A stretch of DNA of 64,000 bases, from positions 14,986,273 through 15,050,272 of the forward strand of contig JALIRH010000007.1 in the NCBI GenBank assembly GCA_023055505.1, given 5' to 3'. A model generated the notes under the pieces. It was not told the origin of the DNA and did no database searches. It saw only the letters and a list, made by a program, of their open reading frames with translations. This document shows, one piece after another, positions 34,251 through 48,274 of this stretch (position 1 is its first letter; each line of letters starts with the position of its first letter). A program made the position numbers and the translations under genes. Source of the stretch: Callipepla californica brunnescens. Taxonomy: Eukaryota > Chordata > Aves > Galliformes > Odontophoridae.

Positions 34251-35560
34251 AGGTAAAGATCTGTACTTTTCTATGAAGTAGAAAAGTGTGAAAGGAATGT
34301 TGATACATTCTACTATTTCTGCTATTTTCCAGATGTCTTGAATATCCATTTTATATGCACCATTGTCTTTCGTAATGTCAGACCCCTTTTCACTGCTCTG
34401 AGCATAACTGAAAATTACATTCTGTATGTCCCATTGCTCAGATCAGCTCTACCATCTAGTTACAATTTCTTTGGATACCATTTATGTTAGAAGCTAAGCA
34501 TGGTATTTGATTAGGGATCAAGATATCCAAATTTAGTTTTCTGCCTTTATAGGAAGAGGTTCAGCTGCATAAACTCTGAAGTCTAGAGACTTTCCAGAAG
34601 CCCTACATTATTCCACGTGGCCCTCAGCTTATAGGCTGAAGGACTCCAGTCTTCCTTAGGTCTTGTGTAATTTCTCCTAGCCTTAGTAGAGCTCCTGAAT
34701 AAAGAGGCAGCCTCAGAATTTGTTAGATACCTGTATTGATTAGCTGAATTATTAGCTTGATTCCTACATGCCTAAGGTCTTGCTGTAGTGCAGAGACATC
34801 GGGCCAGGAGGGAAATTGAGTTCATTGGCAACCACATGTATAGTAAACTTTGGCATCCTGTGGTATGCTTTGGATTATCTGTGACATCTGCATGGGCTAG
34901 AAATTATTTTGTAGGACCTGCAGAGGATCAGATGTATGTTCTTTATAAATGGCATCTGGAGGGAAGGCAGGATACTTGAGTGCTCATGCAGTGACACTAG
35001 ATGCTGGTACTTGAGTAACTGAACTGAGCCCTCAATGACCATTGGCCCCATTGGTCCTGCAGGAGGCCTGGGAACTTTGGTAACTGTAGACATCTGCATC
35101 TGAATTTTGAGAATTGCGGATGTGTGAGTCGAATTTTACCTTTCTGAGGACTTGGATATGAATTTAGCACATTTTTCTTGTTTGTCTATTTGCCTGTGAC
35201 AGCTTGAGACTTCACTTTCATGTGTATACAAGAAACCAGTAGTCTATCAACTGTTCCATTCAATTAACTAACGCTCTTTGATGTTTGGCCTATAAACCTT
35301 ACTCAAGATGTTCACTTAAAGAATGATACCCTGTTATGTGCATTGCCTGTGTCTTAGGAAAGCTTTGAAAAGGCATCAGTAATTCTGATGAATCATTCTA
35401 GCAGACAGTACCATGATTGGCAAGTCACACCTGCAAGCTCCTTATCGAGTCCTTCATTGACTTTTTGCTACTGAAACATTGCTTCAATTTTATGAAATTC
35501 AACTGTATGAAGTATGCAAATCTGAGGTTTACAATTGCCTTCTCATCAAAATACAGCTAG

Positions 35561-35850
35561 AATCACAGAATTGTAGGGGTTGGAAGGGACTTTTAGAAAT
35601 CAAGTCCAAACCCCTGCCAAAGCAGCTCCCTAGCCCAGGTTGCACAGGTAGATGTCCAGGTAGGTCTTAAGTATCTCCAGAGAAGGAAACTCCACCACCT
35701 CTCTGTGCAGCCTGTGCCAGTGCTCCGTCACTGCACTGTGAAGAAGTTCCCATGCACATTTGTGCAGAATTTCCTGTGCTTCAGTTTGTGGCCGCTTCCC
35801 CTTGTCCTATCACCACACACTGCTGAGAAGAGTCCAGCCTCATCCCTAGA
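35561..35850 (-). mobile_element. CR1 3' end fragment
   Basis: The plus strand reads AGAATCACAGAATTGTAGGG, GTTGGAAGGGACTTTTAGAA, CCCTGCCAAAGCAGCTCCCT, and continues to CCCCTTGTCCTATCACCACA. Minus-oriented CR1, about 290 bases. Confidence 0.9.
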
Positions 35851-38310
35851 ACTGAAATCAGAGCCAAAGTCAAACTACATAATAACACCAGTAACAGTAC
35901 CTCACGTTTCTGGATTATTTAGGGATTTCACAGTGTTTTTCAAACATTGATTAACACCGCAACCAAGTGAAGTGTGTGTTGTTAGCTTGTGCTCATGCCT
36001 TTGAGAGTGAGTGGTGAATGAAAAATAAGCTCATTCTGAGAGTTCTCATTCATACTGTTACCTTGCACTTCATCTGGATAGTAGTGCTTCTTCCATATTC
36101 AGTGAAAGACAGTGAGTGTATGCCCATCCATATAAAAGGCAAGTGGAAGGGTCTTGCTGCAGCCAGTAATATTAGAAACAGGGACTCAGTGTACACTTCC
36201 TATTTGCATTTATCCCAGTGTGTGGAATTCATGTTGTGCAGATGTCTCTATCTCAGTTTGTTACCCTTGGATTTCTTTACGGTCAAGATCTAGTCAATGT
36301 AAAGTGTGATTAATCTCATTCTAAAGTAGGTGTCTGAATAGATCAGTCTGACTCTAAAGGATGCCTGGGCTGAGTAGTTCAGATATGGGAGAAATGAATC
36401 TCATCCTACTTGTTCTGTGGGCAAAACTGCTATGTTTTTGTCCTTAAAAATGCACATTTAATTTTACCAAGCCACAGTTAGCACACCAGCTGTAGAATTG
36501 TCTCAGAATAATTCTGTACTAAGTGTTTGCAACAGACTGTTGTATCAAAATTTTCATTTAATTAAAAATACAAAATAATTGCTTCATAATTTGATACAGA
36601 CACAAGGCCAATGCCTTTTATGTATTTTTGGGTTTTCTAGAGCAGTGAGAAAGGAAAAGAACAAGGTTTTGACATGTGGGACTGAGGAAAATTTCTAGGA
36701 CTTCTTCTTAATGTGATCTCTGAGCTTCGCTCAGTTTCCTTACACATCTTACAGAATGCTAGAGAACCTCAGGTGTCCAAATTGGCACTTTAAGAATGTG
36801 TGTTCTTCTATATCATACCTAAGATGGTGTGGGGGGCTTGACTACTGGCATCTGACTGAGTTGCACTGAACATCCACAAATGGAGACCTGATAAGGTTTT
36901 CATCAAGATCAAGGTCCCCAAACTTTTCTATGAGTGAGTTCCAGCACGCTAAGTGTTTAGGTCAATTATTTGATTTATTTGACTCATTGCTGAATGTAGT
37001 GAACAGTGCGTATGCAGGAGATAGAGGAGAGGGTCATCTGCACTGCATCTGCAATACTGCTGAGGCATCTAAACTCTGGGTGTCCATCTCCAAAGCAGAA
37101 ACTTAGCTTTGTCTCCAATATTATTTCAGACAACACTAGAGAGCTGCATTTAAGCATCTGCATTAATTCCTGGATCTTCCTTTTATCTACCATGTCAGTA
37201 GGCACGTTTGTGTAAACACCTATGTTTAGATTTCTTGAACACTAAATTGTTCTCCTTTGAAGGAAAAAATCATATTCTATACAGTTTGCAGCAGGGAGGA
37301 TTTCAGAGAAGCGTACTTCATCCACACTGAAACTGCAGAAACTTACTAATCCAATCTCTCATTCTCATCCTGATAACCTTTAGTTTCCATCAGCCACGTT
37401 TCTTTCACAGTCATGCCTGATGTGACTTTCAGGGTAAATAGGCAGTCTTTTAAAAGTAAATTAGTAGGATTTACAGTATATTTGTTGTTATTTGCCATCA
37501 CCTAATGTTTCTACCACCTCCATGTTTGGATATTAACATTGTGCTTCCCAAAAGCACCCAAGAATTATATTAATGTGTTTCGATGACTTTTCATGCATCC
37601 TGAGATTGCTTCATATTGGAAGAAAGCATATCTCCATGGGATCTTAGGAATGCTGACATTTTTCTGCCAGCTTTTACTGAGAACAGATGTCTCAGATGTC
37701 TCAGTAATCAGAAATAGAGCAAACCCCACACCCCTTCACACACAAACTAATAAAAATGGCTTATCTTCCCCCAAAATCATGAAGCAGTGTAAAACACTAA
37801 GAAAGCCTCTGTAAGATTGTAGTAAATTTGTATATGCAGGACCTGCATCACTGTGTTACTGAAGCCAATAAATAGTTTGATGCTGAATATCTTACAGTTT
37901 TGTTTTGTGAATGTTATTCACATGCTGATCACTCAGTTTACCAGGCAGTTCTTTGAGACTCCTTTATGTGTTCGAAGGCTAAAAAATGATGAAAATATGA
38001 AGAAGGCACAGCGTGTTGCTAATTCACACTAAAGCGGATGAATATTTAAGCTTTACGTTTGCCATGAAAACACAAGTGATGCATTGTGGGATATCTATAG
38101 CGCTTGCAAAAGTATATTAAGTGATTCACGCTGTGTTTTTCCTGAGGAAAAAACCGACCTAAGTAAGGTCAGTGTAGCTGGAGAACATGGATATTCCAAA
38201 ACCTACTCATTTTTTATAGCTGCAGGCGCATATTTAATATATTTAAATTGATCTTATTTATTTTTTTTTAAGTATTTAAACTCGGAAAAGTTCAAATGTA
38301 TGCTGCTTAA
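35851..38310. other. Intron-like DNA without recognised features
   Basis: AT-rich sequence with chance frames only (for example 36984-37205 minus). No element or exon was supported. Confidence 0.45.
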
Positions 38311-38552
38311 ATTGGGAAGGGCAGGTTCACGAGTTCCTGTCTGGATGTCGTGCTAACTCTAAAGCCTCTTCCTAGTGAAAATGCGAGGCGAGAAGAAAGG
38401 CCAGAATTCTTAGCAGTCTGCAAGCGAGGGGCTTCAGACGAAAGGGAAATGATAAACTGTGGGCGGTACAGGGAGAACATGAGTCATGCTACGAACCCCA
38501 GTGTATCTCAGCATTTGCTTTATCTGCGCCTGCTACACGAAGTGGAGCAACG
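38311..38552 (+). other. Candidate alternative first exon in a small CpG-enriched patch
   Basis: In an AT-rich region this stretch has about ten CpGs in 220 bases and a frame open from 38311 to a strong donor CAACG|GTAAGG at 38553. In-frame ATGs at 38449 and 38479 would give short N-termini; the second starts MSHATNPSVSQHLLYLRLL. The end is phase 2, so it cannot follow MSALRK by ordinary splicing from 20150, but it could be a separate first exon. It is phase-compatible with the open segment after the acceptor at 63668: CG plus A makes an Arg codon and the frame then runs 51 codons to a stop. A good acceptor-like T tract (ATTTATTTTTTTTTAAG) lies at 38255-38272. No protein family recognised. 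Confidence 0.25.
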
Positions 38553-39861
38553 GTAAGGCAAACTGCACAGGAATTTCTCCTGTAGTCTAAAAGCTGAGAA
38601 GCTGTATGAGGGCAACACTGCGCAGTGTAATAAACCCTGCTGTATCTGAATGAATGTGTTAATTCTTTTGTTTAACGATTTTTCTTGTCACTTTGGCTGG
38701 TGAGCGTAACGGTTTGTCCCTGATGTATCTTGGGAAAGTAGCAAGTCATCATGCTCATTTGGAAATAAAATGACTGGTATTTAAGTTAAGAGATAAATAT
38801 TACAAATTAACAAATATTTCAAACTGACCATATGCAAAGGAAGCTGTGTATTACATTTAGCACCACTCCAAAGTTTATTTTAAAAGTTAATAGTCTGTAA
38901 ACTCATCAAGGTTTATAGGTCTTCAAATACAACTATGGTTTTGGATTAACCTATCTTCTCAAGTTGGACACTGTGATTTTCCTACAAGAGGATTACCTTT
39001 GTGTCTTGTATTTGTAGAGACTTTTTTTTTTGGTCAGAAAGTAAGAAGGTTGGGATGATAGTAAATTCACCTTCTCCTTGCTGCTTAGAAAAGGCATAAG
39101 TAAATAATGAACGAGGACAGGCTGAGCTGCCTGCTGTGTGCACCCTGTAGCAGGTTGGTAGTTTCTTGTGCCATTGTTGTCAGAAGGACAATGTGGTGGT
39201 GGTTGTGCTGGTAAATGAAAAGCAGAGCTGTAATCTGAAGGCTCCAAATTGGGAATTGACGCATTAGTAAAGCTGCAGTCCCAACACTAATTTCAGTGTG
39301 AGCCTTATTAGTCCACACAGGAATGTGATTTGCTATTTCATCTCTTAAAATTTCTGCTGTCTTTCTCTAAGAAGAATTTTAGATGGCTCCTATGAAATGT
39401 TGTAGTGTATCTTTATGTGACTGCTTTTCAATCACAGTGTTTCTGTCCTAAATGAACAATGAAAAGCAGACGAGCAGCACAACCTTTTCACTTTTTATTC
39501 AGATTTTCTCCCTAAATTTACTTTGGGATAATAAGAACATAAAATGCAGCTTTCATAATCCAAAATGAATATAACTGTAGTAAAAAAATTTACTCTAGAA
39601 GTGTTGATAGCTATTGTAAAAATTGTGAGTTGACAAAAGAAGCCTGCATTGTAGGAAAGATAGGGAAGCAGCTCAAAATATGATTGGGTTAATGAAAGAG
39701 CTTAATGCAACGCTAAGCTTCATCAAATGAGAGCTTACATTGTCTACAAAAGCCTTTATTGTATGGCTTTTGGCACTGTTCATCCCTCCCCTATTTTCCG
39801 TCTTTGTTTTATTTTCTCATATTCCAGTCACACCCTTAATCATCCAGTTGCATTCCACTCA

Positions 39862-40320
39862 TTAAATAGAATAGAACAGAATAAATACAATACAGTAGTT
39901 TAACTGGAAGGGACCTGCAAAGACCACCAAGTTCAAATTGCTGACCACTTCAGGGCTTACCAAAAGTTACAGCATGGTACTGGGGCACTGTCCAAATGTC
40001 TCTTTTGCTCCAGCAGGTTTAGGGCATCAACTACACCTCTAGGAAGCCTCTTCTAGTGTTTGAACACCCTCATGCTGAAGAAATTTTCCCTGATACCCAT
40101 TCTGAACCTTCTCTGGTACAGCTTTGTGTGGTTCCAATCCTTCCATCAATTCCCAGGAGTAGAGTCCTTTCTGCCTCCCTGAGCTTCTCCTCCTCAGCGA
40201 GCTGTGGAGACCATGAAGTCACCTCTTGGACTCCTTCAGATCAGACAGTTCAAGTGCCCTTAGCCTCTCCTCATAGCACCTGCCTTCTCTTCCCTCCAGT
40301 CCCTTCCTTCCCAGTCCTCA
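39862..40320 (-). mobile_element. CR1 fragment, older
   Basis: The plus strand reads AATAGAATAGAACAGAATAA, TTTAACTGGAAGGGACCTGC, then CCTCTAGGAAGCCTCTTCTAGTG and GCCTCTCCTCATAGCACCTG, all reverse-complement CR1 3' blocks in the right order. A second CR1 begins directly at its end. Confidence 0.8.
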
Positions 40321-40426
40321 TCACAGAATCACAGAATTGTAGGGGTTGGAAGGGACCTCTAGAGACCATCTAGTCCATTGCCCCTGCCAAAGCAGCTCCC
40401 TAGCCCAGGTTGCACAGGTAGGCATC
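40321..40426 (-). mobile_element. CR1 3' tail, younger than its neighbour
   Basis: The plus strand reads ATCACAGAATCACAGAATTG, TAGGGGTTGGAAGGGACCTC, then CCAAAGCAGCTCCCTAGCCC. Same subfamily as the tails at 13083, 19008 and 35561; it probably inserted next to or into the older CR1 at 39862-40320. Confidence 0.9.
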
Positions 40427-42148
40427 TGCCATCATAGCTCACGTCCGAAAGGTGGCAAGTGAGAAGCTGACTTGAGAGGAAACAGAAGATTCAGAGTAGT
40501 AGAGAACATGGCAAAATTCAGAAAGGTTTTTGCGCTGGCCTAGACTTCTACATATACGAGTAGCCTCATTCATGTAGTTCTGTAGATTTCTGTGTTTGAT
40601 GATAAAAAAAGAAACAAAAAAGAAAAAACTATCATGAACATAAGATTAATAAAAAAAATTATTCTATTTTAGCAGCTGTTTCAGAGAGTGATCAGACTAG
40701 TCAGGAGGATCTGACACCTTCCATCACTGACTGTTGAAAGTTAGGAGTACGTATCCAGGGAAGGCTAATTCTTTCTTCGCTTTCCTTAAGAGGCTCCTGC
40801 TAACCACTGGTGAAAGCAGGACACTGAGCTGGTGTACCCATCCCTGGGTTAATCTCTTAAGGATGTGGATATTGGCCAAATCGTGAGTTAGTAAAACTTT
40901 TTATATTTGTATAAAAGAAATTAAAGCACTTTACATAAATTGAGTTTCCGTCTTAGCACGTTGTATTTCTTTGAAAGGATCAAGTATCTATAGGAAATTA
41001 CAGACTTTAATTCTAGTCTTTAGGAATGATTTGCATAAAAGAGTATTGGCTTCCCAGTCAATAGCTTTGAAACTACTCATCAGCAAGGAAAGTGAATTAT
41101 CAAAACTGTTTCAGTTACTGTGTCTGATATAAGCCTTCGACTTTCTAAATCTGTAATTACATATTGTTATCCCTTTACCGATTAAAAGCTTATCTCTTAA
41201 AGCTTTTCCATTTGTTTTATTGGAGCACAGATTTCAGTTGATTTTCCGGGTAAACTGTAAAGATTTTGCCATTGGGTTCTTGGTGAATCTCTTCTGAACA
41301 ATTCTGTATGTGGCCTAGATGTTGGATGTGTTTGTGTCGTTTCATATTTCTTGTTCTGAAGTAATTTGCTGTCCCCTTACATACATTCTTAGCGAAGCGT
41401 GGATATTACTACACTTAGCAACATCAAAGTTTCTTTAATCATTAACACATAGCTTTCTGTGGAGGGACGATTACTTTGTGCACTGTTTCAGTTAAGTTTC
41501 CAACCTCACATATGTTCAGAAGAGCCTAAATAAAGGCATTTCATGTTCCCTGACTTTCAAGTTCCCCCAACTCCAAATATTTTGTTTTACTTTTCTAGAT
41601 CCTTATGGCTTTTAAACGTGGTTTTGAATAGTTTAGCATCAGTAGCACATATACGAGCTACTCCAAACCTTTGTCACTCATGCTTAAGAGTTAAATTTAT
41701 CCAACAGGAGCAGAAGGTATTTGTTCCAGTTAGACCAGTTATGGGTTAGAAGATGTCTGATAATGGGAGTCATGGGACATGCATCCCACAGTTGCCATGC
41801 ACAAGAACTCGATGACACTGGAAGACACTGCAGCTACGTGATGTAGTTATGCTGCGTTTCTCTTATTTTATTTGCTCTGCAGTAGTGCATGTGGCTAAAG
41901 GTCCTGGCTGCATTTATTTCTTACAATATGCATGAGTAACACTGTCTAAAAGACAAGTAGTGAGAAGCGTGTTGTCTTGTTGAAGGCTACAAAACAAGTG
42001 CCTTTTCCACAATGCTATGCCATGCCAGACAAGGCTGGAGATGTGTCATCGGGCTGTGCAGCCCTGCTCCACAGGGCAGCAGAGGTGCTGTGCTGTCAGA
42101 GGAACAGTCAATCAGCAGCTAAACAGATGCAGCAAAAGCATTTGATGA
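40427..42148. other. Intron-like DNA without recognised features
   Basis: No gene or repeat supported; a few short A runs near 40605-40660. Confidence 0.45.
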
Positions 42149-42197
42149 TTTTTAATCTTTTTTTTTTTTCTTTTTTTTTTTCCCCTTTCTTTTTTTA
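42149..42197. repeat. Poly-pyrimidine T-rich tract
   Basis: T runs broken by single C residues; simple repeat. Confidence 0.9.
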
Positions 42198-42371
42198 CCT
42201 CACATGTCTGCCTCAATTTGTTATAGCACGATATTGGGATCAGTCTTCACTGAAACCAAGAATTTCACTAGAAGTGACTCTCTTAGAGATTAGAGTATCT
42301 ATCACTGAAAAGAATCACTGGGATCACTGAGACAGCATCATCATATACTGCAGTAAGACTGATTTAAACCA

Positions 42372-42484
42372 TTTTACTTTACTTTTATTTACTTTTATTT
42401 TATTTACTTTTATTTTATTTACTTTTATTTACTTTTATTTTATTTTATTTTATTTTATTTTATTTTATTTTATTTATTTTATTG
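42372..42484. repeat. TTTTA pentanucleotide microsatellite
   Basis: About 110 bases of TTTTA units, first half interrupted by TTTACTTTTA variants, second half a clean run of ten or so units. Confidence 0.95.
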
Positions 42485-45400
42485 TTAGTATACTTCTTGG
42501 CCTGTATTTCATATTTCAGAAATCTGTTCTACATCCTTGCTACCTGAACTTAGTTTGCTTTAAACACTTCATGGCCATGTCAACCTGCACTCCCCTTTCC
42601 CTCCCAAGGTAAGAGACCATTAGCTGTTTTTCGCAGTTTCACTTACATATCTCTCTTAAGAAGTGTTTTCAGGAACTGAATATTGTTCTGAGTAAAACAT
42701 CTGTGTTATCTAATTGTTCCTGACCAATATTGATTCTAAAGCAATGTATGCATAATAAAGTAAAATGCTGAGAATTCATACCACTTGGACTGCAGTGCCC
42801 GTTACCATCTGAAACGTGGATGAGAAATGCCTGTGCCAGGTGATCTAGTCCAAATAAAAATGGATTTTTTCCAGGTCAGGGCATGAAGCACCTCCTTGAT
42901 TTATGTGCCTACAAAATGTTGAAGCCTGCTGAAAATTGCAGAGTGAACATTTCAAAGAGAATGGCTAACATAATGTAGTGGAAATTAATATGTAATTGAA
43001 TTGCAAGTGTTACTACTTCTCCCTTCTTCCGTGTATCTCAGGGTCTGCACGAAGTTAGCAACCAGAACTGTCAGTACTTGTCTTTGTGGAGTTATCCACT
43101 GAAATGAATTAACTCTCAGGGTTTGAGTTTATGTTTGGAACCACTCTCTAAACACTGCTTCTGTATCCTCAATTTCACAGTCCTTCTTCCTTATTTCCCT
43201 CCAGGCTCTTTCTTGCATCAGAATTCCTCTCCTGGACCTCGTGGCTTATACCTTATAGTTCTCTGCTGCTTTTTATCTTTTCAAGCAGTTTTGCTGATAT
43301 CTTGACAAGTCTTATTGACATTCTCAATTCCCTTGGGTGCGATGTATCACTGTGAAGAAATTCATTTCCCTAACAGTAGTGCCATGGGAACTTTGTGTTT
43401 CCATCGCTTGTCTTTCTGTCTCTTCCTTTTGTAGGAATATCCTATCTTATCAATAAATGGTCCATATCAAATGGTGCTTCTCCTGCATAATACATGGCAC
43501 CCCCCACCTGGAGAAGTGTGAGGATAGCCTAGACACCTGCTGCTGCTGTCACTCTGCTTGGGGTGTTGCCCTGGGTGGCTGTGCTGCCAATTACACTTGC
43601 AGGGACATAGGCTGCAAAGTGGATTAGGTGTTAGGGTAGAGAGTAGAGCTTCACTGAGCCAGAGATTTAAAGGCTAATTAAAGTACTCCTGTGAGTGTGT
43701 GAACTTGCCTCCTGGATGTTGCTGGTGAGGAACCAGTGGTCTTCAACCTATGCTCCTCCCAAAACTGCCTCTTGTTGCTCATGGAAACTTGTAACTATAA
43801 GGTCTAAATCTGAGGCTGCCAGAGCATATTATGGCGTTTCTGGAACTCATTAACAGTTACCCATCAGGCAGCAAAGAACAGGAGGTTCCTCCCATAAAAC
43901 CTCATCCAGGAATTCATGCCTGAAGTGATCAACTTCTTGGAAAGAAAAAAAAAAGGGAAATTATTATTCTACAGAGAGGAAAGGAACGAGCTGCCAGAGA
44001 TGAAGGGAGATGAAGTGGGTGATTTCCTTTTCCAAACAGAAGAAATTAAAGCAGGCAGTAGCAACAAAGTAGTAATACAGATAAGACAATTGTGTTCTGA
44101 ACAGAATACTGAAATGGGCTTCCAGATCTGAGTCCCGGTCACGACTCACAAGTTACCACTTTTCCTTCACACGTCCTGCATGCCCCTCTTCTTTTGGTAT
44201 GTAAGATATAACTACAGGAAATGCAGTGCAACAAGGACAGATGTGTTTTGCTTCTCTATTTCATACGTTAAAATACATTAAATAGTACTAGAGGACTGCT
44301 CATGATCATAACGTTTCCACCTTGTTTTAGCGCGTCCTTGTGCCATAGACAAGAAAAGAGAGGAGTTTTACAGCACACTTCGAAGGTTAACAGAGCTTTC
44401 AGAAATCTTGTGGGTAAATGAATCCCAAACTGAGACCCCATCACAAAAAAATCCCTTTCACTTCTATCATACAAACGTAGTTGAGCATCCCTGTGGATAC
44501 TGGCTGCGTTAAGATTTCAGAGGGACAGAAACAATTTCTTAAGTAATACGTTTCCAAATCACAGTAGGCACAGGTCGCAGCCAGCATTTGGTTCCCACCT
44601 TGAGATATATTGTGTTTTCATTACAGTATAGAAAAGATTCAGGTGCTTCTTTTCCTTTTACGAGAAGTTTCAAATTTGGGCTGCAGGGCTCTTGCTGTAA
44701 GCTCTTAAATGTGCCTGCTCACTTGTGACAGAAGATATTTGTATGAATTTCTTCTGCTGGGGTAGTAGGAAAGCAGGGTATTGAGGTGGCAGAAAACATT
44801 GCCAGGTGTTCATCAGCCTTTTTATTCTGGGCTGCCATTTCATGCGATGATTTACAGCCCCACTTCAAAATTCCCTCTGCCTTTCCTGTTTTGTCACACT
44901 GATTTGGCTGTGGGTGCTGGAGAGGGACAGCTGTTGAACCTCTCGTGCTATATGGCTGTTTGGTTAGGCAAAGGGGGTCTCAGTTTAATTCAATACCTGC
45001 AGCTCTGTGACCGAGATACTGAACAGAGCGTATTCTGTTGAATTTGAAGTTGAGTGTAGCATATTTTGAGCCCAGGGTAAGGCACTCTGACGTCAGTGAA
45101 AAGTCTTCCACTGATTAGGATGGCCTTTGGATGTGGCCCAGAGCCATCAACTAAAGTGGATGTAGCTGTGTTTTAATAAGCAGTTGATTACAGGTAAATA
45201 CTCGCAATTAAACGAGAACTAAATAGACTAAATTATTCTCAGAGGTAATTCTGTTGTTTTCAATGGAGTCATACCAATAACTGATTTCACCCAGTCTTTT
45301 ATTTTTAGCAGGGCTCATGAAATGCTAAATATATTGGTCACATTAGCGAAAAACAAACAGACCTCAGATTTGTTTGTACGGTCAAACAGTGTAATTATGA

Positions 45401-46724
45401 ATGCTGGAACTGACAGCTAAGCTTAATGTGGAATACTGAGCACTAACTAAAAATGCATAAGTGAAACACTTTGTTGAGAGTACATACTGTACGGAAACTG
45501 GAACATATTTTTGGACAGCATCCCTGGCTTTGCAAATCAGATGCTAAGATTCAGCAAAGATGAGCCTTGAAGGTAAGGAACACTCTAGCAGAAAAAAAAT
45601 TGCAATGGGAGTGTTAGTCATGGGTTACATGGCACTGTGAATGAAGAGTCAGCTGAAATAATTCAAGATTAACAAAGATATTTAAATAATCTCTTACTCG
45701 GGATATTAAAGCAATCTGCTGGTCATTTAATTTACCGCATGATTGACATTAATCTGAATAAAAGTGCCCATACTAATTGTGGAGGTGCAGCTGTAATTGT
45801 ATTGATCAACTTGACCAAAACCAAATCATGACAAAGTGTCCTAATAGGAATCTGTAGAAGAGGAGATCCCACACGGAAACAGAATTTAATAGTGTCCTAC
45901 GTAACCAAACCTTATTATCAAAGGTCGTAGCCCCTTTAAACCTGTTTTGTCAAGGCTCAGATGAGAGTTGGGTATATAATGCGCCACATGTGCTAGCATT
46001 ATGGAATAAATTAACAAAATATTTAAAATGAAATTGCTATGTGCATTTGAAAGGGTTTCTCTTGATAGGGCAAAGCATATTTTTCAAACAGTTAGTGCTT
46101 GATTGCAGGTTTAGATGATTAGGAAGTTATTAGAAAGTACTGAGAAGATAGGAACGGTTAGCAATGTAAAGATCTAGATGAGAAATGTGAAGTGGAGCAC
46201 AGAAAATGAACACTTTACTCCCTTTCCGTTCTTCTGTTCTTATTGAAATGAGAGCGGTAGGATTTACAGAAAGCAGAGGTGCTGCACCAGCTTTTGCCAT
46301 CCAACTGAATAATTGTGTTGAATGCTGATGTATAGCTCTGCTTTAAAGAAAAACCACCACGCTCACCAGAATTGCTATCAAAGACGAATGATGTGACTGA
46401 TATTCTGGCTAATGTCCATTAAATGGGGGCAGCCACACGTTTCTCTTTATAGAGTCTAATACATCCCTCCTAGGTAAGCAGCTATTATATTCACCCACCA
46501 AGCCTCCTACTCTCTTATAGCATACCTTTAGCTCAATGTCAAAAATATCTCTGGAGTTCAAGTGATTTATTCTTGCTCAGAAGGTATTCAGAAACAATTG
46601 GGAGTTCTTTGAGTTTTTTTACGCCATTTTTTCTCCTCAACCAGAAGGGAAAGATTAAATTGTTAAGTCTTAGTGTCTTATATGAATAATTTATAGTTGT
46701 CAGAACCTCTCTTTGCATTAAGGA
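42485..46724. other. Intron-like DNA without recognised features
   Basis: A Lys/Glu-rich frame at 43916-44131 (plus) is driven by purine-rich sequence and has no splice support. Nothing else found. Confidence 0.4.
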
Positions 46725-46764
46725 CTATTATTATTATTATTATTATTATTGTTATTGTTGTTAT
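46725..46764. repeat. TTA/TTG trinucleotide microsatellite
   Basis: About nine TTA units then TTG/TTA variants. Confidence 0.95.
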
Positions 46765-47608
46765 AGCAATGGAGAGCATTCCAAAGACTGGGTTACCATA
46801 ACAGAAAAAGACTGGCCATGTCTTTAAAGGAGAAGACCATCATATACATTATGTAGACAGAGGATTACAAGAAACAGACGGGTCTGTACATTTCTATGAA
46901 GTTTCTGGCCATGAGTCCTTGCTTAAGACTGATGACACAGTTATGGAATTAATAGTATCTCTGTCCCATTTCTAGTCCCTCTGGAGCCAGTCCTCCAAAT
47001 GTCAGGTCGTATGCTTGTTCTGTGTCAAGATGTAAACTCAGCCTTTAACCTACATTGTTACCAAAATCTAGGTGCCACTCCAGCTCTTTTGCTTTTATTC
47101 AAGTCTGTTTGAATGCTTCTGCCTCTTACATTTTTCTGCTCTGCAACTACCATATAGGAAGCATTTAGCTACTGAGACAAAACATCAAAGAAAAATACTT
47201 TCAAGACATAGCAATTTTGCCTGTTCATCTCGGTGTATGTTTTCTTATCCTGGGCTGCACAGACACGTTAGACTGACTTATTTTTTTCAATGGAGAAATC
47301 TAACTCATGTTATTTTAAGGTTAGATATTTTTAGAGCTGCATTTCCTAACATTTCTAGGCTCTTCTCAGTGATTTTACTTCCTCTTCTCCGCTTACAACC
47401 GTGTCTGCTCCTTCCTGCCCATCATGGGTTGATTCCCTCAGAGCAGCCAGACCACAAGCATCATTTATGTTAGCATAGTTCTCACCCCTTCACCTTCTCC
47501 TGCACTTTTTGTCTCCTTCCCAGACCTCTGCAGAGGAACACAGGCTGGGAAGCTCCACAGCCTGGGTGACAATGCCTGTCCACACTGATCTGATCTGAGG
47601 ATTCCCAG

Positions 47609-48265
47609 ATTCATAGATTCATTAGGTTGGAAAGGACCTACAAGATCATCTAGTCCAACCATCCTCCTACCACCATCCCTACCCACCAAGCTACTAAATC
47701 AAATCCCTTAGCACCTCATCTAAACGCTTCTTGAACAGCGCTAGGGACGGTGCCTCAACCCCCTCCCTAGGCAGGCCATTCCAGTGCCTGACCACTCTTG
47801 CAGAGAAAAAAAAATTCCTCAAATCTAATCTAAATCTTCCCCGGCACAACTTGTGGTCATTCCCTCTTGTCCTGTCATTAGTTACCTGGGAGAAGAGGCC
47901 GACCCCCTCCTCACCACAGCCTCCCTTCAGGAAGTGGTAGAGTGTGATGAGGTCTCCTCTGAGCCTCCTTTTCTCCAGGCTAAACAATCCCAGCTCCCTC
48001 AGCCGCTCCTCGTAAGACTTGTGCTCCAGACCCCTCACCAGTTTTGTTGCCCTTCTCTGAACACCTCGATGTCTCTCTTGTAGTGCGGGGACCAAAACTG
48101 AACACAGTACTCGAGGTGCGGCCACACCAGAGCTGAGTACAGGGGGATGATCACCTCCCTGCTCCTGCTGGCCACACTATTCCTAATACAGGCCAGGATG
48201 CCATTGGCCTTCTTGGCCAGCTGAGGAAGAGTGGCTTTTCCCAGAGCCTCACCTTCCCTTTGTGT
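47609..48265 (-). mobile_element. Young CR1 with intact ORF2 C-terminus and complete 3' end
   Basis: On the minus strand a 143-codon frame (48125-47694) matches the CR1 ORF2 C-terminal domain without stops ([19 protein letters not shown], then [24 protein letters not shown] and a [20 protein letters not shown] end). It is followed by the 3' UTR and terminal ATTCATAGATTCAT-type repeats in complement at 47609-47625. Upstream coding sequence continues to about 48265 (CTATTCCTAATACAGGCCAGG on plus) where the element is truncated. Low decay makes it the youngest CR1 in the window, together with 54051-54193. Confidence 0.95.
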
Positions 48266-48274
48266 CTAAGCTCA

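Noticed and set aside
43916..44131. Lys/Glu-rich 71-codon ORF
   Set aside because: Explained by a purine-rich stretch; no acceptor or donor fits.
47072..47473. 133-codon plus-strand ORF
   Set aside because: Leu/Phe/Cys/His-rich translation typical of T-rich DNA; no motif or splice signals.
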